Origin: Odontocerum albicorne
Lineage: Eukaryota; Arthropoda; Insecta; Trichoptera; Odontoceridae
Length of the DNA stretch: 64,000 nt
NCBI GenBank assembly: GCA_949825065.1
Contig: OX463839.1
Coordinates: 34,047,540 to 34,111,539 of the forward strand
Direction: 5' to 3'
Position 1 is the stretch's first letter. Every line of letters starts with the position of its first letter. Positions 49,901 to 59,892 of the stretch are shown here, piece after piece. A model generated the notes under the pieces. It was not told the DNA's origin. It searched no databases and saw only the letters and a program-made list of their open reading frames with translations. The position numbers and the translations under genes were made by a program.

Positions 49901-52900
49901 CAGTATCATTCAATAACTAATGCCTTCAGACGTGGATTCACACTTGGCTACAGTCGACCCATGTATAACAATCTACACCAATTTTACTTTAGTCAAACAA
50001 CTATCAAAATTAATATCAGAAGCAACCTTACAATTTGACTTAATAAACCGCAAAAAAAATGCAAACCCTGTCGTTTTTAAAGCATAATCCTTTCAACACT
50101 TGAAACACACAGAACACTTGAAAATAAAAACTACACAATACCCTTCGTAATAAGTGCATTGAAAAAAAATATGAATTTGATATTCCATTGACCAGTTAAA
50201 TTAATATATTTATACCTGACCTGATTAGGAAAATAAGTAAAATAAAAAAATATATAATTTTCAATTAAAAAAATATTTAAAAAACACCTTCGAGCTGAGC
50301 CTAGATTGGGAAGAGACATATATCTCTGAACCATGGATTGACTCACAGCATTGCTAACAAGCCAGTAGAAACAACCCCCTATCAAGAGAGCCCATACTGT
50401 ATGTCTGGATAAGGGATTTGGATCCCAGCTGAAAAACAACATAAAATCATCAATTTAGTACCTACATACATTGGAATGATCAATTTTGATTTCTTTATAA
50501 TTTTTAAGATTACTATTCTATTGGTGGGAAGATGGTGTCTTGTAAAAAGGGTATAAGAGTACGTTGGAGGGAGAAATGATTTAAATAATGATTTTAAACT
50601 GATGAAACAGGGTGATATTTTAATTTACACAAGTCATTCTCAATTTATGAGGATACAGTTATGTCTATACACCTAAAATGCATATTAATTAAATTTGACA
50701 TAATGAAAATATATGAATATGACCTTTAATAAACAGGGGATGAAAAAATAGTTTGGAGCCAGGATAAAATAAATTAACACTTACTTCATATTTTAAGTAA
50801 ATTTAAATATAAGTTACATACTTAGGTGATTCAATTCTTCCACTTTCTATATTCCTCTGCCATACTACTCCAATCCCACCAATATCATAAGTTCCTTTGA
50901 AAGCAACAATCAGCATAGCTCCAAACATTATCACAGTTTGAATTACATCTGTCCAGACAACTGCCTGTAATCCTCCCTAAAATACAATCAATATAGTTCG
51001 GAAATTCTAAGATGAGTCCTGCGACAGCTCACAAATTTGCCTCAATACAACCTTGTAACGATGTTCAGTAATTTTAATTATTTTATCAACTTTAATATAA
51101 GCCTCAATTCTAATAAACAGCAAGTTATTTAGGTAAATACATTTCATAAGGTTGTATTGGGGCAAATTTGTAAGCTGTCACAGGACTGATCCTAGAATTT
51201 CCGAACTATAGTTACTATTACTAACATTTATGAGATAATAAAGTTTTGTATAAATGTAAGAATGCACGTGATCGAGGTTGACCACTAAGGTCATATTTAA
51301 ATGACATTTAAAGAACTTGGGCCTACTAAGGTCATATTTAAATGACATTTAAAGAAAATTTCATAAGCTGTCTCAGTAGCTTTATAAGAAAATTCAGATT
51401 GTGAATGATTGAAGTGGTTCACTTTGCTGTTAAAACTGCTATGAAAAAGTAGCACTGCATTTCAATCTAATGTAGCATTAGCTAAGTAAAAACAACTACT
51501 GAATACCTACTCTTAGGAAGTAGTGCGCTACTTATATTGTGTTACTGTTTACTAATAAATGAAAACTTATATCCACTTCTTTAAGTATTATATAATTACG
51601 TCACATTTTAAATAAAATTTACGCCAAGATCTAAAAAATGAAATAAAACCTGTGGTGTTGTTAATACACAAATATATACTAGAAATAACATTATTAAAAA
51701 AAAGTTCAATATTTCATAGAAATTTTCTATTACATAATACGAGGGCTATCCAGAAAGTAACTTACGTTTATTTATTAAAAATACCAGTAAAGTTACATTT
51801 TGATTATATACACATTAAATCTTCAGCTTTTCCTAGTTTTCTAAATAGTTTCCTGCAAAATTGAGACAGTTGTCATAACAAGTTTTATTATTATCATGAA
51901 ATTCTGCTGCCTGTGATTTCAGTCACCCCTCCATGCTGGACTGCAACTCCTCACTATCAACAAAGCGCTGGGAGGTTTAAGTGTCAAAGATTTTTCATAT
52001 TCATGAAGAAATGGTTATGATTCACATCGGGATTTCAGAACATTTGGATTTATTTCCGCCAGTTCTCTCAAAGTATTTTATCCATCTTCTGAACCAGTTC
52101 ATCATTCACGATAGTAGGCCGGCCACTTTTCTCTTCATCATGAACATTTGTCTGCCCATATTATAACATACCATATCATTGCCTCACACCACCCTAACTC
52201 ATTACGTTCTCTTCACAAATTTCGCAAAGTTGACGATGTATTTCAACCGCTTTCTGGCTAAAATAAATCTTATAGTGAACATCGGCGTCGTTGCTGGGCC
52301 TCGTAGCCGAGGACCCCCTTGTCACTCCAACGTTAATCTTGAGCTGTCTTCCATTTCGATCATATGATCTTCTGTGAGAAAACAGCCCGATCCTAGATGT
52401 GTACTTCCTTCCGCAGATGTCACAGACATGTGGATCCTACAGATGCATATTTGAAATGTTTTAGTCATATATGCATTAAAGAAAGTTGGATCCAGGACGC
52501 ATCCCTTGCAGATGCCAGTATTGGTGTCAAATGCGTCCGTCTTCAATCTACCAAATGAGACAAAACATACGAGTATGTTGCAGTTATGCAGCTGGATCAG
52601 AAGCTGAACATACTTCGCAACTGGTGGGATTCTCAATTGCAGCACAAATTTTAAATGCTTGTTATTAGACGAGTAAGAGTGATGCAAAACCTCTCTCTAC
52701 CACTGCTAAATGCGTACTGAGGCACACCACACTTCTGCACTAAGATGGCATCGTACCCACACTCGTTCACGGCCTACGTTAAAACATAACTTACTTTCTG
52801 GATAGCCTTCGTATTATTATGCTTACCATAAGAGTTGACTATGAAAAATTAAATAACATGGGCGTAACAAAACTGGACATTATGTATGTAGAATATTTTT

Positions 52901-55900
52901 AAACATTACTTTTTACTCCATATTTTATTTTATGCGAATGAGATACTTACAACACAGGTATAAAATATGCAAACCAGGCATACTATTGGGGTTATGATGT
53001 GTACATTGATTCCTGTCACTGAAAAAATATATAATATATTTTATTCTGAATTTAAAACAAAACAAGTTACTATAATACTGTCTGAATGAATATATATAGG
53101 GTCTTTCAAATTGATCGATTTTATTGATAAAAAAAATTTAGCACTTGAATAAAACACACAATTTGCTTTGATTTCAAAAAACTTTTTATTGGCCATTGAA
53201 GTATAATGTATGCCATTTAAACACAATAAACAATATCCGCCAAATGTCCACCTCTTGCAGCTCCACAGATGTCCACTATTTTGTCAAAAATTTCGATGAC
53301 ATTTTGGCATAATTGCGGTTCTAACTCACAAATAACGCGAATAATTTCGTCCTTTAGCTCAGGAATTGATTGGGGGTCATTCTTAAAGACCTGGATTTTC
53401 CCATAACCCCCAGAGAAAATAGTCCAACGGTGTCAGATCACATGATCTTGGTGGCCAATTAATATCGCCGTTTCCGGAGATTACAATGGATACAATAATT
53501 CTCAATTTGAACGCGTTGTTATATTGTATATGACTCCATTTTTATAAATGTCATACATTACACTTTTTAAATGTCATAAGACCTAGGCAAGTTCGCGACG
53601 CCATCTGTGTTTTATCCAAGAATTAAAAACATAGCTCAATTTGAAAGACCCTGTACAATATTTTGGTTCAGACAAGGATCATACGTCATATTCATATTCA
53701 TCAAGCAAAAATTATCTTAATGTATTTATACATAAGTATTAAAATAACTTAAAGATATATTTGAATATTTTTTTTATATAGTATTTAGATTATTTTTTCA
53801 TATATTTATGATATAAGTATGTATATATATACCTTGATTAAACGCTAATGCTGGAACGTAAATAACGATCGGCAACCAAGTTATCTAAAACAATACCTAG
53901 TATTATAGAATAGAGCAATATTGTATCATATTATATGTGCACCGATTTAAATTTTTGTTATATTTTATGAATATTAAACACTGTATTTTCACAAATAATT
54001 GTAATGCAAGTGAATTTCTATTCCTTACAAAATATTGCGTTATATTACATTTCTATTATTTACAATACAACCTAGCAGAGTAAATTCCTAAATAAAATTT
54101 TATTTAACCCATTTAGTGTTTTATTAAACGTTCTTAGGTATAAAACTAGGCTGGAACCTATGTTTTTAGTTTCCATTGAGAATCAAACCTGGAATACCCG
54201 GGCTGAAAGTATAGAATTCTACGGACTAGACCAGGGGTAGCGAACCTATTTCTTTAAGTGTGTCAAAGAATATGCCCAATTCTAAAAAAAATACAGATAA
54301 ATAATACGAAAATTAAAATCGAAGTCAAATGAATAATTATTATTTATCTAACATCATTTTAATTTTTACTCTTACTAACAACAGTAACTTATTATGTTTC
54401 GTTTCAAAATAACGTATCATATTGAAGGTACGTGTTACGACACTTGCATTACAAATAAGACAAAATGCAGTTATTTTTTTAAAATAATACTGATTTTACG
54501 AAACCATTCTTCCCGATACAATCGTCCCCTTTCTCTTAGTTCAATACTCAATGTTTGTTTTTTATTCACAGGCATTTTGATAAGAGTGTATCGAGCGTGA
54601 GACGTGATGGACCCGCGCCGCCTATGCGTATTATATTAGAGATGGGAAATAGTAGTTCACTAAGATGAACGATTTTTTTCGGTCAGCAAAATGAACTAGT
54701 TCATTGAAGTAGTGCACTAGTTCATTTAGTTGAATGATTTATTGTTTGATCAGTGAATGGAGTAAAAAAAAACTCGACTTAAATACATTTCTCAATCATA
54801 ATTCGAACTTTGCCCGCGTGTCGCCAAAAATTGTTGTTACGAAGTGACACGCTTGTAATAGATTCGCCGTTTCTGGAATAGGCCAACGAGGTTGTTAAAT
54901 TATATGCCTAATTAAATATTACTCAAATATATTAAAAAAATCATCACAATAAGTACATTTATTTATGATTTTTTCATGAGTGAAAATTTGTTAAAATAAT
55001 TTGCTGAAAAATTTAAAATATTTCAAAACTACAAAAAAAACCGACTTGTGTTATATTTATTCAAACTACGAACAAAAATACTAAATTTGAAATAATTTAT
55101 TTAAAAACTCACAAGATTTATCGTGAACAATATTGATCCAAAAAGGCGCATTGTTTTGTTAAATCTCTTTTCCAAGTACTGAAAAAAAGGAATGTGTTAG
55201 TATGTATTTAAGCTTTTTATTGAAGACATAAATAACTCTGAAACAGAAAAAAACATGAAAAATGTACAAAATAAGTAGAACTACTACGAGTAGTTTGATG
55301 CGAAAAGTTGACTAAAAATCTTGAAAGATTCCAGGCTGAGCTTTAAAATATCTTTAGATAATTAACAGAGCCCGGACGAGGTGTTCTGTCGCCTGATGCA
55401 CCCGTTTGAAAACACACCCCCACAATAAGGTTATATTTTTTTAAAATAAGGTGTCACTTTCGGAAACGGTCATCCATAATTTAATTACGACTTGAATTCG
55501 ATGGCACAAATCATCCTAGTTTGGGTATATTGCCTATTAATTAAAAAAAATTAAGACAGGCTGATAAGTTTTCAATGGTGGAAGATGGGTAAAGGAAAAC
55601 AAAGAAAATATGACATCGACCAAGTGAATGAAATTTTTAAGTTATGAAATGTAGTTTTAGAAACCGAAGGAGCTATATACTGAGCTAGAAACCGAAGGAG
55701 CTATATGATACGTTATGTGGATTCGGAGAAGACGAAATATTTGTGACATAGTCGTAAACACTGCCAAAGTATGAAATGTAGTTACATAAACCGAAGGAGC
55801 TATATGATATAGTGTGTGGATGTGGAGGAGACGAAAGATTTGCGACACAGTCGTAAACTCTGTCAAAGTATGAGATGTAGTTATAGAAACCCAATGAGCT

Positions 55901-58900
55901 GTATGAGATAGTGTGTGAATGCGGAAGACACCAACTATTTGTGACACAGTTGAAAACTCTGACGCTCTGCTTTCTCTAAATGTCCCGACAGGGAAACAGC
56001 GTGATGGTTAACATGCATCTAAGCAAACAAAACAGTTCGCATAAAATTATCCGCCTCTGCGTACACAGGAAGTAATCAATCAGCCAATATTTTTTATGTC
56101 TCACCTCGTACGATGAAGTGAGATGCAACTCATGATAGACAGGAAGAAAGATGAAGGACAACATGAGAGCCATGAGCAGGATACCTCCTACAATATACAT
56201 GTACTGCATTCCATACACGTAAACCTCGGTCGGAGTCCCCAGGAGAGAGATGCCTGAAATGAAACTGGAAAACATAACCAAGCCATAAAAATACGTTTGT
56301 ATTATTAAAATTAAGATTAAAAGTAATAGTAATCATAGGAAAGATAACTTTTAAAGCGTATTTCGTAATGTGTCATCCAGGGCCGAACTGTTCAATATGT
56401 AATGGGTGCAGTGCATGCAGGCGACCAATTCTATAGATCAGTGCTCTGCAACCTTTTCTCACCTACGACACACCAAAATTCTTCCTAGAATTCCGCGGCA
56501 CACCAAAAGCTAAAATATATAGGTATTAAATTAGGCATGAGTCTTCAGCGACGCGCATAAGGGTCATTTTTCTTTGTCTATGACTAATTTGGTGCGGCCA
56601 TGGTGTGTACAAAGCACACTACGCAGTTTTCAACAGTTGGCACCAGTTCCTTCCGTGGTTGCAGTCCTAAGACTGGTTTGCAGCAATTTGAACTCTTCTC
56701 CTCCATTCCCCCCTGTCCTGTGCGGCTCTTTTTAAGTATGTGTATGTTAAAACAACAGTTGGCACCAGTTATTGTGTATTAAATACATAATGAAAAATTG
56801 TAAAATGTCAAATACTCGTACATTGAATTTGACCGCGGCACACCTGTATCCGGCTCACGGCACACCAGTGTGCCACGGCACACCGGTTGCGGAGCACTGC
56901 TATAGATGACCGCACCCCTTAGATTATATAATGTTTTAAGATAATTTCTAATGAAATTAACATGGGTCTCAAGAAAAATGCTTAGTTTTCAAAACAATTA
57001 TAATGCTATTTTTAAACGGTATTTTGCTTTATTTTTTTTATTAAAGACAGACTGGAAGCATTTATTAATTTTTCATTAACATGTAAAGCGTCTCAATTTT
57101 ATTTCCTAATAATAATATTCTCAAGTATTCATAAGGTTTTTAATATGAAAATGTAAAATATTTTTTCAACTTTTTGTACTAGGGTAGGCAATTAATTTTG
57201 TTTTCGCACACTGGCGGCATAGCCTAGGGCTCGGCCTGACAAGATCAGTTAAAACGTAATGTTGTTTTAAATCACAAAAATAACCTAACAAGCGTCTCAT
57301 AATGCTTCACCTCCATCTCCATGGCCAAGGTTACAAGATGCCTCTCTTCCAACTCGAGGGGTTACGGGATCAATTCCCGTCGGAAACCAATTTACTTTAA
57401 AAGAGTTCCAGTCTGATTATCGCTTAAGGCCTCTTTAACATCTTTCTGGTTGGTCGGAAGAGATTATCACGAACAAACCCGTTAGGATGAACTGTAAAAA
57501 ACACAAGTGTACTAAAAATCAGATGGACTTCAGTGGGATTTAAAGTTAATAATTTGATAACCATCGTTAATAATATAATAACAATCATAAAATACATCGG
57601 ATATTGACGACCTCCATGGCGTATTTGATAAGTCGCCTGTCTTCCAACAAGGGGTTGCGGTTTCCATTCCCGATTTTATGATAATCGATTTTTTTTAAAT
57701 GGTACTAGTCTAGTTTATCTTAAATCTTTTTAATATATTCTGGTGGGTTAGAAGATATGCTACATGACAATGGCAGGTTGTACTACATACAACGATAGTT
57801 TAATAAAATTCTAGTGTCGATCTTGTTCCTCAGCATTGAGGTCACGACGCGAAAGACGAATTTGTATTACTTCAAAAACGTCAAATTTTTAGTCAGATCC
57901 TTAATGGAACCATTTGCAAAATTGGAATGCAGGTCATAAGTTTGAAGTCAAAATTGTTCTTTTTTTATATGCAAAAAAATCTAGATTTAACTGGACAAAT
58001 GCTATCATAAATTATTGATATTATTATAATTTTTCATATTTTGAGAAAACCTTCATGGTTAGGTCTTGTATTCTTCCAGGAAAACAAAGTAGTGAGCTAG
58101 GGATACAGTGCTTCAAACCTCTGGACTTGCACAACAGCGAGTCTTGTATTCTCATACCCTGTCAAGTTAACCAAGCTTGCGACGTACATTTAACGGACAG
58201 TCCTGAATATCTTATTTGCGTAACCAATAAGCTATGTCTCAATGCATGACCACATTTCGGCCCATTTACCATATTTAAATGTTTGTCAACATACGCGTAT
58301 GCATATTATCTTGTGTTGAATGGGGAAAATGAGATTCCAAGAAGAGTTGATTTTAATAATAAAAAGCCTGACATTTCTACGATTTAGCGAAATTGAGAGA
58401 ATATGTGATTGTGGTACATAGAGCAAAAATAATTTAAAAAATAATTTTCATAAGCACGAAACAGTGTTGGGAATTATATTGTACTACACTGAACAACTAT
58501 TGGTTTTGTTGTCATATAACAATTTCTTCTAATGAACTAGAAAGGTGTTCAACACCAATTTTTCATGTCAAGGACGAATTATTGGATGTTGAAAAATAAA
58601 TATTCTACGAACTAAACCAGGGAGATCATTCACCGTTGTTTATGAAAAGGAAAACGAAAGAAATAATTTATTAGAAATTTATTGTCTCTGGCAACCCCCT
58701 TTATAAGTATATGTACAGATATATAGTAGTGATTAAAATATAATTAAATAATAACAAACCTCGCTACAAGAGACACAGAGACTGGAAATATCTTCATATT
58801 TCTTCCTCCCGTCAGGTATTCATCAGCATCTTGCTTTTTCATGAAACCCCAGTACACCCCAATTCCTGAGCACATTACAAGCATCACCAAAAACACGACG

Positions 58901-58977
58901 TAGTCTGGCCATCCGAATCTCTTCATAAACATCCCTGCTTCTTCTACTCCTATATCATATTTTAGTTCATCAGCCAT
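40986..58977 (-). CDS. SLC5-family sodium/solute symporter (monocarboxylate/multivitamin group), 601 residues
   Basis: Thirteen minus-strand exons: 58977-58760, 56264-56105, 55178-55113, 53884-53833, 53018-52951, 50976-50822, 50428-50288, 49375-49157, 48392-48250, 45832-45705, 44755-44559, 44133-43941 and 41051-40986. All borders are GT-AG and all phases close, giving 601 residues. The start ATG has context AACCATGGC. Signatures include GWPDYVVF, ADEYLTGGRNM, SFISGISLLGTPTEVYVYG (helix 1), VYHELHLTSSYEYLEKRF, VIYVPALAFNQVTG, YTCVGGLQAVVWTDVIQ, MVQRYMSLP, YATYHECDPL, YVMDVLGDFPGLPGLFVAGV and LSSLSTGLNSMAAVVLEDF. Ser360-Ser361 (codon 360 split across the intron) match the Na2-site serines of SLC5. 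About 13 hydrophobic segments are present. It should import small anions or vitamins with Na+ at the plasma membrane. Similarity fits SLC5A8/SLC5A12 and SLC5A6 alike, so the substrate is open. The Lys-rich tail ends ESVRL. Confidence 0.9.
41128..42843 (-). mobile_element. Tigger/pogo-like DNA transposon, degraded
   Basis: The ends are CAGGTAACCCCCGTTGATCG and (complement) CAGGTAACCCCCGTTTATTG, flanked by TA. Minus-strand coding from ATG 42475 reads MSKRQWEKSVKKIRN, then MPLSTQIIMNKSL and ASKGWFDRFRKRS, the CENP-B-type DNA-binding domain of Tigger transposases. It then breaks up. A 435-bp LINE fragment is inserted at 41561-41995. Without it the element was about 1.27 kb and internally shortened. 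It lies in the last SLC5 intron. Confidence 0.85.
41561..41995 (+). mobile_element. 5'-truncated LINE insertion inside the Tigger element
   Basis: It is bounded by the 12-bp duplication ATAGTATAGCAG at 41549-41560 and 41996-42007. The 3' end is an (AATAAT)-type tail. It contains an open 136-residue coding end (41573-41983): FERRVLRTIYGPVRDHNGW, LRWAGHIIRMDDDNP and RRPGRPKMRW, ending AKAHPGLSSLG. This is the C-terminus of a LINE polyprotein. The open frame, exact duplication and tail indicate a recent insertion. Confidence 0.92.
43179..43223. repeat. 45-bp hairpin
   Basis: GAGCAGTGCTAT is inverted as ATAGCACTGCTC with a short loop. The surrounding 43080-43380 is richer in GC than its neighbours but otherwise unidentified. 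Confidence 0.6.
46443..47733 (-). mobile_element. mariner transposon in an SLC5 intron
   Basis: The ends are CGAGGGTGGTCCGATAAGTA and (complement) CGAGGGCGGTCCGATAAGTA, both continuing CTTAGCC, with TA at 46441-46442 and 47734-47735. The 1291-bp element is more GC-rich than its surroundings and sits in intron 45833-48249, same strand as the gene. Confidence 0.93.
46507..47589 (-). pseudogene. mariner transposase, three stops and a D-to-N change
   Basis: A single frame from ATG 47589 (or 47556, MEKEQYRSVIRF) to the stop at 46507-46509. In-frame stops lie at 47302-47304, 47041-47043 and 46951-46953 (the last is TGA for Trp in VFWD). The first two catalytic Asp residues are in VTVDETWIHWYTPE and LFHHDNAPAHT. 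The third site reads LAPCNFFLF: Asn (AAC) where the family has Asp (GAC). The enzyme is inactive twice over. Confidence 0.9.
50992..51210. mobile_element. palindromic MITE next to an SLC5 splice acceptor
   Basis: Arms of about 62 bp (50992-51054 and 51148-51210) begin TATAGTTCGGAAATTCTA and end CAATACAACCTT, with few mismatches, around a 93-bp centre. The family is not identified. Its left end is 15 bp from the acceptor of the SLC5 exon 50976-50822. Confidence 0.85.
51274..51352. repeat. tandem duplication of 43 bp
   Basis: CTAAGGTCATATTTAAATGA followed by CATTTAAAGAA occurs twice, separated by CTTGGGCCTA. Confidence 0.85.
51740..52811 (-). mobile_element. mariner remnant carrying a LINE fragment
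   Basis: The ends are CGAGGGCTATCCAGAAAGTA and (complement) CGAAGGCTATCCAGAAAGTA, with TA on both sides. Minus-strand coding gives the N-terminus CAAIENPTSCEV at about 52620-52655, then KAVEIHRQLCEICEENVMS at about 52200-52260, then ERSGRP-like sequence. The C-terminus QSSMEG...LNFAGNYLEN is at 51840-51970. The catalytic region is largely missing. LINE sequence is inserted between the first two blocks. Confidence 0.75.
52285..52620 (-). mobile_element. rearranged LINE fragment with C2H2-like tail
   Basis: The minus strand reads QLHNCNILVCFVSFGRLKTD and TNTGICKGCVLDPTFFNAY, the G-V-K-Q-G-C-V-L-A-P-T RT block. It then jumps to CDICGRKYTSRIGLFSHRRS, the C-terminal finger of the same LINE type, and a 3' tail NVGVTRGSSATRPSNDA. 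The middle is deleted. The tail's DNA (TCGTTGCTGGGCCTCGTAG on plus) recurs at 61288. Confidence 0.65.
53097..53653 (-). mobile_element. IS630/DDE_3-type transposon remnant
   Basis: The ends are TAGGGTCTTTCAAATTGA and (complement) CAGGGTCTTTCAAATTGA with flanking TA. The minus strand keeps the transposase C-terminus: WPPRSCDLTPLDYFLWG at about 53406-53458 (third catalytic Asp), then NDPQSIPELKDEI and RGGHLADIVYC, stop near 53217. The N-terminal two thirds are gone. It lies in the SLC5 intron 53019-53832. Confidence 0.85.
54165..54231 (-). repeat. tRNA-derived SINE-like copy 5
   Basis: The minus strand reads GGTCTAGTCCGTAGAATTCT, then CCAGGTTTGATTCTC and AATGGAAAC. It abuts a hAT-like end at 54232. 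Confidence 0.55.
54232..54875. mobile_element. possible non-autonomous hAT element
   Basis: The left end CAGGGGTAGCGAACC is a typical hAT terminus. The right end (complement) CAGAAACGGCGAATC matches 9 of 15. Flanking octamers GACTAGAC and GAATAGGC match 6 of 8. The interior has repeated ACTAGTTCATT motifs at 54690-54750 and no transposase. Confidence 0.4.
55640..56010 (+). repeat. minisatellite made of LINE 3' coding tail
   Basis: Three to four units of about 98-127 bp recur (anchors TATGAAATGTAGTT at 55642, 55769 and TATGAGATGTAGTT at 55868, with AGAAACCGAAGGAGCTATAT in most). They end in CTAAATGTCCCGACAGGGAA. Translated on plus, each unit resembles the SCM-x-x-CMDVEE-x...VC-x-DR block of the LINE tail at 31446-31790. 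Confidence 0.75.
56439..56899. mobile_element. non-autonomous hAT element (MITE)
   Basis: Inverted ends CAGTGCTCTGCAACC and (complement) CAGTGCTCCGCAACC, flanked by the perfect 8-bp duplication CTATAGAT at 56431-56438 and 56900-56907. GGCACACC-type repeats follow inside both ends. There is no transposase coding. It lies in the first SLC5 intron. Confidence 0.95.
57315..57500 (+). repeat. tRNA-derived SINE-like copy 6
   Basis: Contains CTTCCAACTCGAGGGG, a box B GGGATCAATTCCCG, GGAAACC, then the shared body GAGTTCCAGTCTGATTATCG, AACATCTTTCTGGTTGGTCG and GAAGAGATTATCACGA. Confidence 0.7.
57605..57785 (+). repeat. tRNA-derived SINE-like copy 7
   Basis: Starts GACCTCCATGGCGTATTTGA, then CTGTCTTCCAACAAGGGG, a box B-like GGTTTCCATTCCCG and the same body in diverged form. 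It is about 100 bp after copy 6, in the same orientation. Confidence 0.65.
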
Positions 58978-59600
58978 GGTTAATTAAAATCACAACACCT
59001 TATTTAAAACAATAATATGAACCTAAACACAAGCGAAATTTTTATTCCAGTATTGAGAGTCAACACGTTGAAGTATTATTTGCCACTGTAAAACACGCAC
59101 ACGGTTAGTAAAACCTTTAAACACTGTTTTCGAATCCGTCTCAGATGTTGATTTGTTTTAAATTTTATGTTAACGAAAAAACCGGTTTAATATCTTAAAA
59201 TTTTTCCACTTGGCAATTTTTTTTTGTCAAAGGCATTTTAAACATCCTCGTAAAATGAAATTATCACTAAGTTAGTCGAATGGTTCAATTAATTTGATAT
59301 AATTAAAATAAATATCTGCCAAAAATCTGATTTTTATTATTATTTTAATTTAAGTAAGAGATCAAAAACAGTTTTATCTTTCATATTGAATGAGCTTTAG
59401 ATATAATGAACGTTTTGTAGTTATTTTTCAAAATGCATTGTTTGTCGGCTCACCATTAATGGTGACCGTCAAATACTGGTATACGAGACATAAGAAATTC
59501 TAATCTACTCAATATACTCCTTGAGCCTTCCACACCTTCGTTAAGAGGCGGATTAGATTAAAATGCTGTATCATAAATAATAATAATTATTATTAAATAT
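58978..59600. promoter_or_regulatory. presumed 5' region of the SLC5 gene
   Basis: The stretch upstream of the SLC5 ATG must hold its promoter, but no clear TATA box or initiator stands out. AT-rich with no other feature. Confidence 0.3.
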
Positions 59601-59715
59601 TATACATACCATCATGCCGTTTCCCTGTTGGGGTAGGTTAAGTACAGGGCGCCAGAATTTCCTATCAAGACACACATATTTTGCTTCCATACAGATTTTC
59701 ATACAACTTGTACGG
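59600..59715 (-). mobile_element. LINE 3' coding fragment (minus)
   Basis: The minus strand reads SCMKICMEAKYVCLDRKFWRP, then the CAACAGGGAAACGGCATGAT end. It is the same LINE family as 31446-31790 and 55640-56010. Confidence 0.6.
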
Positions 59716-59784
59716 TTTCGTATGACTTTTTTTGTTTCATTCAATCAAAATATCGTTCAATTGACCCAACTATACTTTCCTTGA

Positions 59785-59892
59785 TTTTGTATGGTTTGGT
59801 TACATTGTACAACCTTCCACTACAATAATAATATGTTTTTATTTATTTTAGCAAGTGTGCAAGGTTGTACAATGTAACCAAACCATACAAAA
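59785..59892. repeat. perfect 32-bp inverted repeat
   Basis: TTTTGTATGGTTTGGTTACA, continuing TTGTACAACCTT, at 59785-59816 is exactly inverted at 59861-59892 around a 44-bp AT-rich loop. The whole could be a short MITE or a strong RNA hairpin. Confidence 0.9.

Noticed and set aside
54644..54780. A separate hAT start at TAGAGATGGGAAATAG
   Set aside because: The 5' motif is suggestive, but no matching opposite end or duplication could be found.
55657..55947. A minus-strand ORF of 96 residues with internal repeats (HTLYHIAPSV)
   Set aside because: It is the antisense reading of the LINE-derived minisatellite; repetition comes from the DNA, not from a protein.
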